Made by a program: the position numbers and the translations under genes
Source: Acidobacteriota bacterium
GTDB lineage: Bacteria; Acidobacteriota; Thermoanaerobaculia; Gp7-AA8
Direction of reading: 5' to 3'
Assembly: GCA_021781455.1 (NCBI GenBank)
Contig: JAJXWV010000022.1
Coordinates: 19,784-83,783, forward strand
DNA: 64,000 nt
Part shown: in pieces, positions 51,829 through 63,187 of the stretch
Layout of the letters: the number at the start of each line of letters is the position of its first letter
Position numbering within the stretch: the first letter of the stretch is position 1
The notes under the pieces: generated by a model
The model's input: only the letters and a program-made list of their open reading frames with translations
What the model was told of the DNA's origin: nothing
Databases searched by the model: none

Positions 51829-53976
51829 ATGGAAACCATCCTGCGCGGCCTGCTCATCATGGCTACGGCAGGAGCGCTCACGTTCCCCGCGCCACCGAAG
51901 GCGTTGGTCAACGCAACGGGCGCTTCACGATCCCGGACCGCCGCTCCCATGGCCCCTGCTCCCTCGCAGGCGCCGCGGTTCAAAGCGGACCAGCTCGAGG
52001 CATACCTCACTAACGATGTCGTTGCCTATATCCGTCCCGGCATCAATACCACGATCGTAGGCGTGACGAACGTCGCCTCCGGTCAGCAGCCGGTCGTCGA
52101 GCTGCGCTTTACCGACGACCTTGGACAGCCGCTCGATCGGAATGGCGCGCTGACGCCCGGAAAGATCGGGGCTGATTTCGTTCTCGCAATGTGGAATCCG
52201 ACGACATCCGAGTACGTGAACCTCAACGTCGCGAACTTCGGGACGATCAGTTATCCCCTTCACGACATCGGGGGTACGTGGACTGACCTGGATATGGGCC
52301 ATGCGAAGTTCACGTTCGCCAAGCCGCTTCCGTCAGGCGTCGGTCCGACCCAGACCTACACGCTCGGCGTCTACGCAGGGCGCGATACGAAGGACATCAT
52401 CGGCAAGGATTACGCCGCGCCGGCCGCTCTCTACACGTTCCGTCCGGACGGCGGTACTCCGACTGCTGTGTTCGACAAGCTGAACACCGGAGCGTGCGAC
52501 TCCTGCCACGATCCGCTCTACTTCCATTCGCAGTTCTCCGGGCAGCGGATCAACGATGTCAAGCTCTGCGTGCTCTGCCATACCTCGCAGATGCCGACGT
52601 TTCCCAATGGGCAGACTCTCGATTTCCGCGTTCTGATCCACCGCCTTCATGATGCCTCCAATCTGCCAAGCGTTCAGGCTGGTGGAACGTATGCGCCGGT
52701 GCCGGGCGGAGACGACTTCACGACCGTCACGTTCCCGCAGGACATCCGGAATTGCGCGACATGCCACGCGGGACCCAATCCGAAGAACGTTCCTTCGCAG
52801 TCGAGTGCCTGGTACACGAACCCGAGCCGCGCGGCCTGCGGCTCCTGCCATGACGACATCAACTGGACGACCGGCGCGAATCACCCGGCCGGTCCGATGG
52901 CCGACGACAGCGCGTGCGCGAAGTGCCACGTTCCTTCGTCGGGCGTCGAGTTCGACGCGTCGATCCAGGGCGCACACACGAACCCGCTGAAGTCGAACCA
53001 GCTCAAAGGCCTCGTCGCGAAGATCGTCAGCGTGACGAACACCAAGCCCGGACAGAAGCCGACCGCCGTATACAGCATCACAAACACCGACGGCAGCGCG
53101 GTCGACGGCAGCAAGCTCGCCACCTTCGCTCCGATCCTCGCCGGCAACACCACCAACTACAACAGCGCAACCAACTGGCGTGAGAACGGCGTCGCCTCCT
53201 CCTCCAACACCAACCCCGGCGTCTTCGACGCCACGAAGGGCACCACGACGTACACGTTCACGCACGCCATCCCCGCCACCGCGACCGGGACCTGGACGGT
53301 GAGCGCAGACATCTATCGCAACGCCACTCTCAAGCGCGGCGACGGCCAGGCCGACATCGCCGTCCGCGAATGCGCCATCAATCCCATTTTCGATGTCGCG
53401 GTCACCGACAGCACGCCGCAGCCGCGCCGCACCGTCGTGGCGACCAACCATTGCAACGCCTGCCACGATCAGCTCGCCCTTCACGGCGGCCAGCGCATGA
53501 CGACCCAGGAATGCGTGATCTGCCACAACCCCACCGCGAGCGATAGCGCTCAGCGCCCATCGACCGAAGGCCCCGCGGAGTCGATCTCGTTCCAGCGTCT
53601 CATTCACCGCATCCACAGCGGCGAGGACCTGACGCAGGACTTCACGGTCTACGGCTATCACGGCAGCGAGAACAACTTCAACGACATCCGCTTCCCCGGC
53701 GACCGGCTCGACTGCGCGAAGTGCCACGTCGGTTCCAGCTACACGCTTCCGCTCCAGCAGACCGGCATCGCCTCGGTCACCACTCTGCGCGACTACTTCT
53801 CGCCGCAGGGCCCCGCGACCGCAGCCTGCCTCGGCTGCCACGACAATGAGGACGCCGCCGCGCACGCGTACCTCAACACTACCCAGTTCGGTGGAACGGG
53901 CACACCGGCCGAGGCGTGTGCGACCTGCCACGGTACCGGCAAGGACTGGGACGTCGCAAAGGTGCACGCCCGCTGA
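51829..53976 (+). CDS. OmcA/MtrC-family decaheme cytochrome
   Basis: 715 residues. The layout follows MtrC: a beta domain (about 45-215), a pentaheme block (CDSCH, CVLCH, CATCH, CGSCH, CAKCH), a second beta domain (about 385-530) and a second pentaheme block (CNACH, CVICH, CAKCH, CLGCH, CATCH), ten haems in all. DPLYFHSQFSGQRINDVKLC and DQLALHGGQRMTTQEC are family signatures. MtrC/OmcA are surface lipoproteins that pass electrons to minerals or other acceptors; here no lipobox Cys is evident after the N-terminal hydrophobic run (LRGLLIMATAGALTFPAP), so anchoring is uncertain. First gene of a three-gene conduit. Confidence 0.93.
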   Translation: METILRGLLIMATAGALTFPAPPKALVNATGASRSRTAAPMAPAPSQAPRFKADQLEAYLTNDVVAYIRPGINTTIVGVTNVASGQQPVVELRFTDDLGQPLDRNGALTPGKIGADFVLAMWNPTTSEYVNLNVANFGTISYPLHDIGGTWTDLDMGHAKFTFAKPLPSGVGPTQTYTLGVYAGRDTKDIIGKDYAAPAALYTFRPDGGTPTAVFDKLNTGACDSCHDPLYFHSQFSGQRINDVKLCVLCHTSQMPTFPNGQTLDFRVLIHRLHDASNLPSVQAGGTYAPVPGGDDFTTVTFPQDIRNCATCHAGPNPKNVPSQSSAWYTNPSRAACGSCHDDINWTTGANHPAGPMADDSACAKCHVPSSGVEFDASIQGAHTNPLKSNQLKGLVAKIVSVTNTKPGQKPTAVYSITNTDGSAVDGSKLATFAPILAGNTTNYNSATNWRENGVASSSNTNPGVFDATKGTTTYTFTHAIPATATGTWTVSADIYRNATLKRGDGQADIAVRECAINPIFDVAVTDSTPQPRRTVVATNHCNACHDQLALHGGQRMTTQECVICHNPTASDSAQRPSTEGPAESISFQRLIHRIHSGEDLTQDFTVYGYHGSENNFNDIRFPGDRLDCAKCHVGSSYTLPLQQTGIASVTTLRDYFSPQGPATAACLGCHDNEDAAAHAYLNTTQFGGTGTPAEACATCHGTGKDWDVAKVHAR

Positions 53977-54011
53977 GTCTAGAGTCCGCTTGAAATATTA
54001 CGTCTCATGAT

Positions 54012-54040
54012 GGAGGGGGGCTCCCAAGCCCCCCTCCTTT
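54012..54040 (+). terminator. Terminator-like hairpin between mtrC- and mtrA-like genes
   Basis: 11-bp stem (GGAGGGGGGCT / AGCCCCCCTCC), CCCA loop, then TTTG. It lies 36 bases after the MtrC-like stop and 32 bases before the DmsE-like start, so it may attenuate rather than end transcription. Confidence 0.8.
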
Positions 54041-54071
54041 GTGAGCACAGCGAGCGGAAAAGGGGAATCCG

Positions 54072-55073
54072 ATGAAGCGATACGCAATGGGCGGACTGGC
54101 CCTGCTTCTGGCATGGGCTCTGTCACCGGCAACCGGGCGCGCGCAGGAGCAGCCGCCACCGCCACCAGCACCCGCCCAGGAGCAGTCGGCGACACCGGCA
54201 CCGGCGCGGCCGCAACCACCGCCGCCACCCGCGGAAGCGAAAGCGCCTGCGGCAGCCGAGGCGACGCCGGCGATGTCGTGCGGGGACTGCCACGACCAGG
54301 CGAAAGCATTCGGGATCAACCCGCACGCGCAGGGCAAGGCGACCAAGGGCCAGGTGGTGCCGAACTCGGTGTGCGAAGGGTGCCACGGGAGCGGGACGGC
54401 GCACATGGACGCGGGCGGAGACAAGACGCTGATCTACAAGCCGGTGGGTTTGGCGGGAGCGAACAAGACGTGCCTGTCGTGCCACGACACCAACACGGAC
54501 CGGATCTCACGGCACGCAGGCCAGCACGCGAACTCGTCGCAGGTGAACTGTTTGACGTGCCACTCGATCCACTCGAGCGAGCCGCGGGCGCCGCACCTGT
54601 TGGTCAAAGATCAGCTGAGTCTGTGCGCGACGTGCCACGCGAGTTACGCCGCCTCGTTCCGGAACAAGCCGTATGCACATCGGCTGGGCCGGGGCGGGAT
54701 GGAGTGCTCGTCGTGCCACGAGCCGCACGGGATGCCGTTCAAGCCGGCGAACCTCAGACAGACGGCGGCCGGAGAGGTGCCGTGCCTGAACTGCCACGCG
54801 GACAAGCGGGGCCCGTTCGTGTTCAACCACGGCAGCGTGGCGATCGGCGACTGCACGACGTGCCATGAAGTGCATGGATCGTCGAACCCGAAGATGCTGA
54901 ATCGGGCGACGGTGATGCAGCTGTGCATCGAGTGCCATTCGCCGATCACGGCGAGCACGCTGGGAAGCCAGCCGCCCTCGTTCCACAACCTCACGAGCGT
55001 GCGCTACCAGAACTGCACGAGCTGCCACATGGCGATCCACGGGTCGAACCGCGATCCGCAGCTGATGAAGTAG
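54072..55073 (+). CDS. DmsE/MtrA-family decaheme cytochrome
   Basis: 333 residues with a signal peptide (MKRYAMGGLALLLAWALSPATGRA), a Pro/Ala/Gln linker and ten evenly spaced haem sites: CGDCH, CEGCH, CLSCH, CLTCH, CATCH, CSSCH, CLNCH, CTTCH, CIECH, CTSCH. Regular spacing of about 25-30 residues marks the MtrA/DmsE/PioA group, the extended haem wire that sits inside the MtrB barrel. It lies 13 bases before the MtrB/PioB gene. Confidence 0.95.
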   Translation: MKRYAMGGLALLLAWALSPATGRAQEQPPPPPAPAQEQSATPAPARPQPPPPPAEAKAPAAAEATPAMSCGDCHDQAKAFGINPHAQGKATKGQVVPNSVCEGCHGSGTAHMDAGGDKTLIYKPVGLAGANKTCLSCHDTNTDRISRHAGQHANSSQVNCLTCHSIHSSEPRAPHLLVKDQLSLCATCHASYAASFRNKPYAHRLGRGGMECSSCHEPHGMPFKPANLRQTAAGEVPCLNCHADKRGPFVFNHGSVAIGDCTTCHEVHGSSNPKMLNRATVMQLCIECHSPITASTLGSQPPSFHNLTSVRYQNCTSCHMAIHGSNRDPQLMK

Positions 55074-55086
55074 GAGGAGAAAGCCG

Positions 55087-57057
55087 ATGAGATCACGCAA
55101 GTTCGCACTGTGGCTTTCTCTGGGTCTGCTGGCCGCCGGCGCGGGAGCGCTCGAGGCGCAGTCGACCACCCCGTACGACATGGAGATCGGGCTCCGGACG
55201 CTCAAGGTCAATGGCAACGAAGACATGTACCGGACCCAGATCAACGAGCGGAGCGGATTTCTGTTGCGCTCGTTCAGCCTGGCGACCTCGGACTTCGAAG
55301 GCAAGACGAGCCTGTTCGACCGGTTCCGCATCGACGCGAGCGACCTGGGAGCGGGGCCTGCAGGCGCGCTGCGGCTCAGCGCCGAGAAGAGGGAGGTCTA
55401 CCGGTTCACTCTGGGCTACCGGCACACCAACAACTTCAGCGCGCTGCCGGCGTACGCCAACCCGCTTCTGGCGCAGGGGATCATTCCCGGCCAGCACACC
55501 TACGACCGGACCCAGAACATGCTCGACGCGGACCTGGAGTTCCTGCCGGGCAAAGCGATCAGTCCGTTCATCGGGTACTCGCTGAACAACCTCAGCGGAC
55601 CGGGGACGACGACCTACCACCAGGGAGGCAACGAGTTTCTGCTGAGCCAGGATCTGAAGGACCGCGATCACGAGTTCCGCATCGGCACAGGGTTCAACCT
55701 CGGGCCGGTGTACGGATCGGTCACCCAGGGGTGGCGGAAGCTGTCGAGCACGGAGAGCCTGGGGCTGGCCGGAGCGACGACGGGGAACTTCCCGAACCCG
55801 GTGTTGGGGCAGGTGCCGACGGCGACCCTGATCACACGCAACGACCGGACCGACGTCAAGACGCCGTTCACGAACCTGTACGCCACGGGGCAGTTCCTGG
55901 GGCGGGTGCGGGTGACGGGCAACTACGTGCGGTTCGCGGCCGAGTCGAACGGAGACGAGACCGAGGGCCTGACCGGGTCGTTCATCTCGTTCGGGATCAA
56001 CCGGTTCTTCAACGGGCTGGCCGAGACGGCCGCGCAGACGGCGAAGAACACGACCTGGCGGGGAGGGGCGCGGGCGGAGGTGACGATCGTAGGCGGGCTC
56101 GATGCCTTTGCCGGGTTCCAGAAGGATCATCGGGACCTGACCGGGACGGCGCTGCTCAACACACTCTACCAGGGGACGACGAACTTCAGCGGGCTCGATC
56201 CGAAGGACGTGCAGGCGGTGCTCGATGCGGCGAGCGCGATCACGCGGGTCGACAACGTGGCCAACATCGGGATCTCGGCGAGGCCGGAGGGACCGTTCTC
56301 GGTGCGGGCCGAGTACCGGCAGGACAAGCAGACGGCCGATGTGGCACCGGACCTGTCGGAGATCGTGGTGCCGGGCAACCCCAATCCGGCGGGGTCACCG
56401 CAGGGGGGCGCCTACGAGCGGAAGATCAAGACCTTTGATATCAATGCATCGTTCAGCAAGGCCGGGTTCACCCTGGGGGCGGCCTACCGCAAGGACTCGG
56501 CCGACAACCCGATCTTCCGGACCGACTTCACGGATCGGAACCGCTACCGGGTGCGCGCGGGGTACGCGGCGCCGAAGTGGGTCAAGCTGGGGGTGACGGC
56601 CGAGAACCTCAAGCAGAAGAACCCCCAGACGGGAATCAACCTCGACGGGAAAGTGCGGCAGTACTCGGGCGACGTGGAAGTGACGCCGGCGAAGTTCCTG
56701 TCCCTGCGCGGGTCGGTCTCGCAGTTCAAGGCCGACAACTCGATCCTGTTCCGCCATCCGGAGAACTTCAACACCGACATCTCGCTCTACACCGAGACGG
56801 GCAAGGCGCGGGAGGGCGGGTTCCTGGTCAACTTCGCGCCGGTGTCGTTCGATGCGGGGTTCAGCCGCTTCACCAACCGCGGCGACAACCCCTTCGACAT
56901 CAACCGCACCCGGCTCCGTCTGGGCGTCGACCTGCCGCCCAAGACTCGCACCGCCATCGTCGCCGAATACGCCAAGGACAAGTACCACGAGCTCACCCCC
57001 ACCTTCGGCGACTTCGACGCTACTCGCTACGGCATCTTCTTACGGTTCCATCCGTAG
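55087..57057 (+). CDS. MtrB/PioB-family outer-membrane barrel
   Basis: 656 residues: signal peptide (MRSRKFALWLSLGLLAAGAGALEA), then alternating amphipathic strands with loops, ending YGIFLRFHP with an aromatic near the C-terminus. The pattern 'AEKREVYRFTLGYRHTNNFS' and repeated long strands match MtrB/PioB decaheme-associated barrels, which insulate the MtrA wire across the outer membrane. The family's N-terminal CXXC was not seen. Ribosome site GGAGGAG lies upstream of the ATG. Confidence 0.92.
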   Translation: MRSRKFALWLSLGLLAAGAGALEAQSTTPYDMEIGLRTLKVNGNEDMYRTQINERSGFLLRSFSLATSDFEGKTSLFDRFRIDASDLGAGPAGALRLSAEKREVYRFTLGYRHTNNFSALPAYANPLLAQGIIPGQHTYDRTQNMLDADLEFLPGKAISPFIGYSLNNLSGPGTTTYHQGGNEFLLSQDLKDRDHEFRIGTGFNLGPVYGSVTQGWRKLSSTESLGLAGATTGNFPNPVLGQVPTATLITRNDRTDVKTPFTNLYATGQFLGRVRVTGNYVRFAAESNGDETEGLTGSFISFGINRFFNGLAETAAQTAKNTTWRGGARAEVTIVGGLDAFAGFQKDHRDLTGTALLNTLYQGTTNFSGLDPKDVQAVLDAASAITRVDNVANIGISARPEGPFSVRAEYRQDKQTADVAPDLSEIVVPGNPNPAGSPQGGAYERKIKTFDINASFSKAGFTLGAAYRKDSADNPIFRTDFTDRNRYRVRAGYAAPKWVKLGVTAENLKQKNPQTGINLDGKVRQYSGDVEVTPAKFLSLRGSVSQFKADNSILFRHPENFNTDISLYTETGKAREGGFLVNFAPVSFDAGFSRFTNRGDNPFDINRTRLRLGVDLPPKTRTAIVAEYAKDKYHELTPTFGDFDATRYGIFLRFHP

Positions 57058-57080
57058 TTTTCAGCCAATCGCAACTTCGA

Positions 57081-57107
57081 AACGCCCGGCCGAAGCCGGG
57101 CGTTTTT
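57081..57107 (+). terminator. Terminator after the MtrB-like gene
   Basis: 10-bp stem (AACGCCCGGC / GCCGGGCGTT) with a stable CGAA tetraloop and a T-rich tail. Confidence 0.92.
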
Positions 57108-57118
57108 CTTTTTTGTGT

Positions 57119-57166
57119 CACCAGGTCACCAGGTCACCCGGTGACCCGGAAACCTGGTGACCTGCG
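57119..57166. repeat. TCACCAGG tandem inverted repeat
   Basis: TCACCAGGTCACCAGGTCAC faces GTGACCCGGAAACCTGGTGA. It looks like a relative of the CCTCGTGA family with a changed unit. Confidence 0.8.
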
Positions 57167-57226
57167 AACCATCGCCTGGAATCCTTCGCTACAATCCCCC
57201 GTTCATCGCCACTGGAGGACAGAGGA

Positions 57227-57661
57227 ATGTACGACGAGATGCTTGTTGCGCCCATGCGCCAGGAACTGACGAGCCTGGGCATCCAGGAGACGAAGACCGT
57301 GGCGGACGTCGACGCGGTTCTCAGCGACCCCAAGGGGACGGTTCTTCTTGTGGTCAACTCCGTCTGCGGCTGTGCAGCCGGCAACGCCCGCCCTGCGGTT
57401 GCCATGGCTCTCGAGCACAGCGTGCTCCCCGACCGGATGATCACCGTCTTCGCCGGAAACGACGTCGAGGCCACCGCTCGCGCTCGCTCGTACCTGGCTG
57501 GCTATCGCCCTTCTTCACCGTCGATCGCTCTTTTCCGCGACGGACAGGTCGTGAAGATGGTGGAGCGCTGGCAGATCGAGGGACGCCAGCCGTGGGACAT
57601 CGCCGCCGAGCTGACGGCGGCATTCGATCAGTTCTGCCGGAAACAGGCAGTCAACGAGTAA
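57227..57661 (+). CDS. BrxA/BrxB-family bacilliredoxin
   Basis: 144 residues. The family start MYDEMLVAPMRQELT and the CGC motif in NSVCGCAAGNARP are diagnostic; the thioredoxin-like fold continues with PSSPSIALFRDG. Bacilliredoxins reduce mixed disulfides with low-molecular-weight thiols in the cytosol. Strong GGAGG site before the ATG. Transcribed alone before a repeat-derived terminator. Confidence 0.92.
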   Translation: MYDEMLVAPMRQELTSLGIQETKTVADVDAVLSDPKGTVLLVVNSVCGCAAGNARPAVAMALEHSVLPDRMITVFAGNDVEATARARSYLAGYRPSSPSIALFRDGQVVKMVERWQIEGRQPWDIAAELTAAFDQFCRKQAVNE

Positions 57662-57665
57662 GCCC

Positions 57666-57700
57666 TTAGCGGGTAGCGGGTAGCGGGTAGCGGGTAGGAG
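57666..57700. repeat. GCGGGTAG tandem 8-mer repeat
   Basis: Four copies of AGCGGGT, the same unit as at 45576. Its last copy supplies the first half of the terminator stem. Confidence 0.85.
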
Positions 57701-57725
57701 GCGACTCCTGCCCGCTTTCTTTTTT
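57690..57725 (+). terminator. Terminator built on the GCGGGTAG repeat
   Basis: Stem GCGGGTAGGAG / CTCCTGCCCGC (one G-T pair), GCGA loop, then TTTCTTTTTT. It ends the bacilliredoxin transcript. Confidence 0.85.
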
Positions 57726-57772
57726 CGGGCTATACGCTCGTGCGAGGCACGGCACTGGCAATCCTGGTCGCC

Positions 57773-58006
57773 ATGACCGACTTCGAAGACCGCGTGCGGC
57801 GGATTGCCCGGGAGGAGATGAAAGAGATCGGCCGCGATCCCGACGAAATCGCCGACGTCATCGACCGCCCCGGTGCGGACTACTGCGTGATCACCTTCCG
57901 GGATCCGTCCGTCAGGCCGATCGAGATCCCCAAGCCGTTAGGGGCAGGAGATTCGCAGGAGCTCGACGAGATCCAGCGCGCTCTGCAGTACCGCTTTCAC
58001 ACGTAG
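57773..58006 (+). CDS. Small acidic protein of unknown function
   Basis: 77 residues from the ATG at 57773 (MTDFEDRVRRIAREEMKEIG), rich in Glu and Asp, with a beta pair near GADYCVITFRDPSVRPIEI. No signal peptide, membrane segment or known domain. The start is chosen by protein composition; a GTG at 57740 would add eleven residues and neither has a strong ribosome site. Confidence 0.45.
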   Translation: MTDFEDRVRRIAREEMKEIGRDPDEIADVIDRPGADYCVITFRDPSVRPIEIPKPLGAGDSQELDEIQRALQYRFHT

Positions 58007-58097
58007 CCCGCTTTTCATCCCGAGCGGGCGAGTCGGCTGCGCCGCTGGAGTGCTTCCAAGAAACTCGCAGTGTTTATGCGGGCTCTGGTGTTCGTTG

Positions 58098-58214
58098 CCC
58101 TTCTCCCCGCCGCAGCGGGGAGAAGGTGCCGAAGGCGGATGAGGGGCCTTTCTCTCGAACAAGAACGAGACCCCTCAGCCCGGCCCTCTTCCCCGCTGCA
58201 GCGGGGAGAGGGGG
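58098..58214. repeat. CTTCTCCCCGC palindromic repeat
   Basis: Two hairpins (CTTCTCCCCGCcgcaGCGGGGAGAAG and CTTCCCCGCtgcaGCGGGGAGAG) with GCCGAAGGC(G)GATGAGGGG between them. Same family as the element at 11957. Together with the CATCCCGAGC element it fills the gene-free stretch 58007-58302. Confidence 0.85.
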
Positions 58215-58230
58215 AACGATCGAACGGCTC

Positions 58231-58275
58231 TTCTCTCCGGTGTCGCGCCTTCGCGATTCGAGTGCTCGGGATGAT
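58231..58275. repeat. CATCCCGAGC repeat, inverted copy
   Basis: CTCTCCGGTGTCGCGCCTTC, then GCGATTCG and CTCGGGATG: the reverse complement of the 25723 copy with a few changes. Confidence 0.75.
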
Positions 58276-58302
58276 AAAGCGATCACGCTCGGGTGGGCAT
58301 GA

Positions 58303-59805
58303 TCACGCCGTGGCGCGTTTCGACTTCCTTCCGGGCTTGGCGGCCGATATCTTCTGCTCCGCCGATCGCGAGGCCACCTCGGCGGGCACGTAGAACGATC
58401 GCCCGCGCACGTTCTGGTCCACGACCAGGCCGTGCTGGAGCGGCGGAAAGGCGCGTTCGTCGCAGTCGAGCCGTTCGCAGAGCCGGCACGTCGTCCCGAT
58501 CGGCACGGCGGCCTCGAGGTTCTCGAGATCGTAGCCGTCGGCGTAGACGAGCTTCCTCGCTTCCGCGACGGCACAGCCGATGCCCACTGCCATGAGCGCA
58601 TCGCCGGAGGGAAAGCCGAAGCTCTTGCGGATCGTGCGGGCCACGCAGAAGTACGCCGTGCCGTCCGGCATCTTCGATACCTGTGTGCGAATGCGCCCCG
58701 GCGTGAGGAAGGCGATGTGAACGTCCCAGCGCGGGCACGAGCCCGAGAAGCGCGCGAAGCGGATTCCGGTGCCGCTGAACCGCTTGGAGATGTTTCCGGC
58801 AATGTCGACGCGCAGGAAGTGAAAGGACACCCCGGAGGCGCCCGGCTTTCGAAGCGTGGTCAGGCGGTGGCAGATCTGTTCCCAGCTGGCGGTGTAGTGG
58901 TGCTGCAGGAGCTCGACGTCGTAGCGGACTTCTTCGGCGGTGCGGAGGAATTCGTCGTAGGGCATCAGGAGCGCCGCCGCGAAATAGTTGGCCAGGGCGA
59001 TACGGCAGAGTTTCAGCGACTCCGAAGTCGTCAGATAGGTCGTTGACTGTTTGAGGATCGAGTCGATGGCCGTCTCGGCCTCGAGCAGGCCGATCTGGTG
59101 TGCCACTTGGAATTGGCGGCTCCAGGGCGGCAGCATCTCCGACAGTGACAGCACCAGGCGCTCCGGATCGAAGCGTCGGAGCGCGCCGCGATCGCGGCTC
59201 ACCGGAGTGAGTTGGACCTCGACCGCATGCCGGCTGCCGAGGTACTGGACCAGCGAGCGATAGATGTCGGTGCGGTCGAAGCGGGCACGCGCGGCGATCT
59301 CTTCGGCAGCGGCCTCGAGCTCCGGGAAGTAGTTCATGTTGTGCTGGATCACGTCCGACACTTCTTCGGAAGGGAGATGGGCCGGATTGACGCCGGGGAA
59401 ATCGCGGCCGTCGTAGAGCCTGGAGGCGAGGGCGTGCGTCGATTCCGAGGAGCTTCGATAGGCGCGGTAGAGCGCCAGCACCGCGCGCGACAGCGAGGGG
59501 TTGTCGGCGAGCTCGCGCACGTCGACGGTGGTCAGGGGATGCTCTTCGAACAGCGGATCGCCGAAGACTTCCTGGAGGTCGCCGGCCACGCGCGTGGCGT
59601 CGTCGTCGGCGAAGGAGTCGAGCTCGATCTTGAAGACCTGAGCGACCTTCACGAGCAGATGAGCCGGCAGCGGCCGCTGGTTGTGCTCGATCAGGTTGAG
59701 GTAACTGGCGGAGATGTCGAGCCTGGCGGCGAGGTCGCTCTGGGTCAGCCCTTCGCGCCGGCGCAGCGCGCGGACTTTCGCTCCGAGTTTGACGGTCGCG
59801 TTCAT
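58303..59805 (-). CDS. ScfR/RamB-type transcriptional regulator
   Basis: 500 residues from the ATG at 59805, which has GAGGAGGG upstream. Residues 5-65 are an HTH of the XRE type (LRRREGLTQSDLAARLDISASYLNLIEHNQRPLP). The rest has IrrE/ImmA-like and DUF2083-type segments, ending in a four-Cys cluster region with CRLCERLDCDERAFPP. This family (short-chain fatty acyl regulators, RamB) controls acetate and propionate use, including the glyoxylate shunt. It is divergently transcribed from aceB. Confidence 0.9.
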   Translation of the reverse strand: MNATVKLGAKVRALRRREGLTQSDLAARLDISASYLNLIEHNQRPLPAHLLVKVAQVFKIELDSFADDDATRVAGDLQEVFGDPLFEEHPLTTVDVRELADNPSLSRAVLALYRAYRSSSESTHALASRLYDGRDFPGVNPAHLPSEEVSDVIQHNMNYFPELEAAAEEIAARARFDRTDIYRSLVQYLGSRHAVEVQLTPVSRDRGALRRFDPERLVLSLSEMLPPWSRQFQVAHQIGLLEAETAIDSILKQSTTYLTTSESLKLCRIALANYFAAALLMPYDEFLRTAEEVRYDVELLQHHYTASWEQICHRLTTLRKPGASGVSFHFLRVDIAGNISKRFSGTGIRFARFSGSCPRWDVHIAFLTPGRIRTQVSKMPDGTAYFCVARTIRKSFGFPSGDALMAVGIGCAVAEARKLVYADGYDLENLEAAVPIGTTCRLCERLDCDERAFPPLQHGLVVDQNVRGRSFYVPAEVASRSAEQKISAAKPGRKSKRATA

Positions 59806-59948
59806 GTGAGCCCTCCTCATGAACCGGCCACGAGGTCAAGCTCGTGACCGCTCACTGCTGGCACGCTTCCTTCAGTCAATCTGAGTGCGCACCCGGCGCA
59901 CGTTGTCTGCAACCTTACAGCCATTGACAGGTTCACAGAATTGCATTT

Positions 59949-59990
59949 ACAAATCTGCACAACGTAACTAACTCATCGCTGTAGATTTGT
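59949..59990. promoter_or_regulatory. Inverted ACAAATCT repeat, putative regulator site
   Basis: ACAAATCT (59949-59956) and AGATTTGT (59983-59990) are a perfect inverted pair 34 bases apart in the AT-rich gap between the regulator and aceB. RamB-type proteins recognise short TTTGCAAA-like words, and this pair is the best candidate. Whether it is the operator is inference. Confidence 0.4.
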
Positions 59991-60049
59991 TGACCATGGC
60001 CTGTCATGTGCTCATCATTTTACAACATGACCACGAAAGGTATGAGCCT

Positions 60050-61693
<1,644 letters not shown>

Positions 61694-61730
61694 CCCGAAC
61701 GGAACTTCAGCAATTCGCAAAGGAGACCGA

Positions 61731-63032
<1,302 letters not shown>

Positions 63033-63058
63033 GAGCGGGTGCGTCAGGGAGGATTCCC

Positions 63059-63187
63059 ATGGAAGACATCCGGTTGTACATCGACGACGAACAGAAGACG
63101 CCCGCCCGTTTTGACGAGGACGATCGCCGCGTGGAGTGGGACGCGGCGCCCGAAGACGAGGTTCCGTTCGAGATTCCGCGGGACTAG
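63059..63187 (+). CDS. 42-residue acidic protein downstream of aceA
   Basis: Starts at the ATG at 63059 with GGGAGGATT as a good ribosome site 26 bases after the aceA stop; encodes MEDIRLYIDDEQ, then a charged stretch with EWDAAPEDEVPFEI and ends IPRD. Strongly acidic, with no known domain. Its last two codons and stop lie in the left arm of the following inverted-repeat element. A genuine small gene is likely by start strength but unproven. Confidence 0.5.
   Translation: MEDIRLYIDDEQKTPARFDEDDRRVEWDAAPEDEVPFEIPRD

Noticed and set aside
59987..60049. Malate synthase start at 59987
   Set aside because: The first 21 residues come from the AT-rich regulatory gap; the GTG at 60050 has a good ribosome site and matches the family length.
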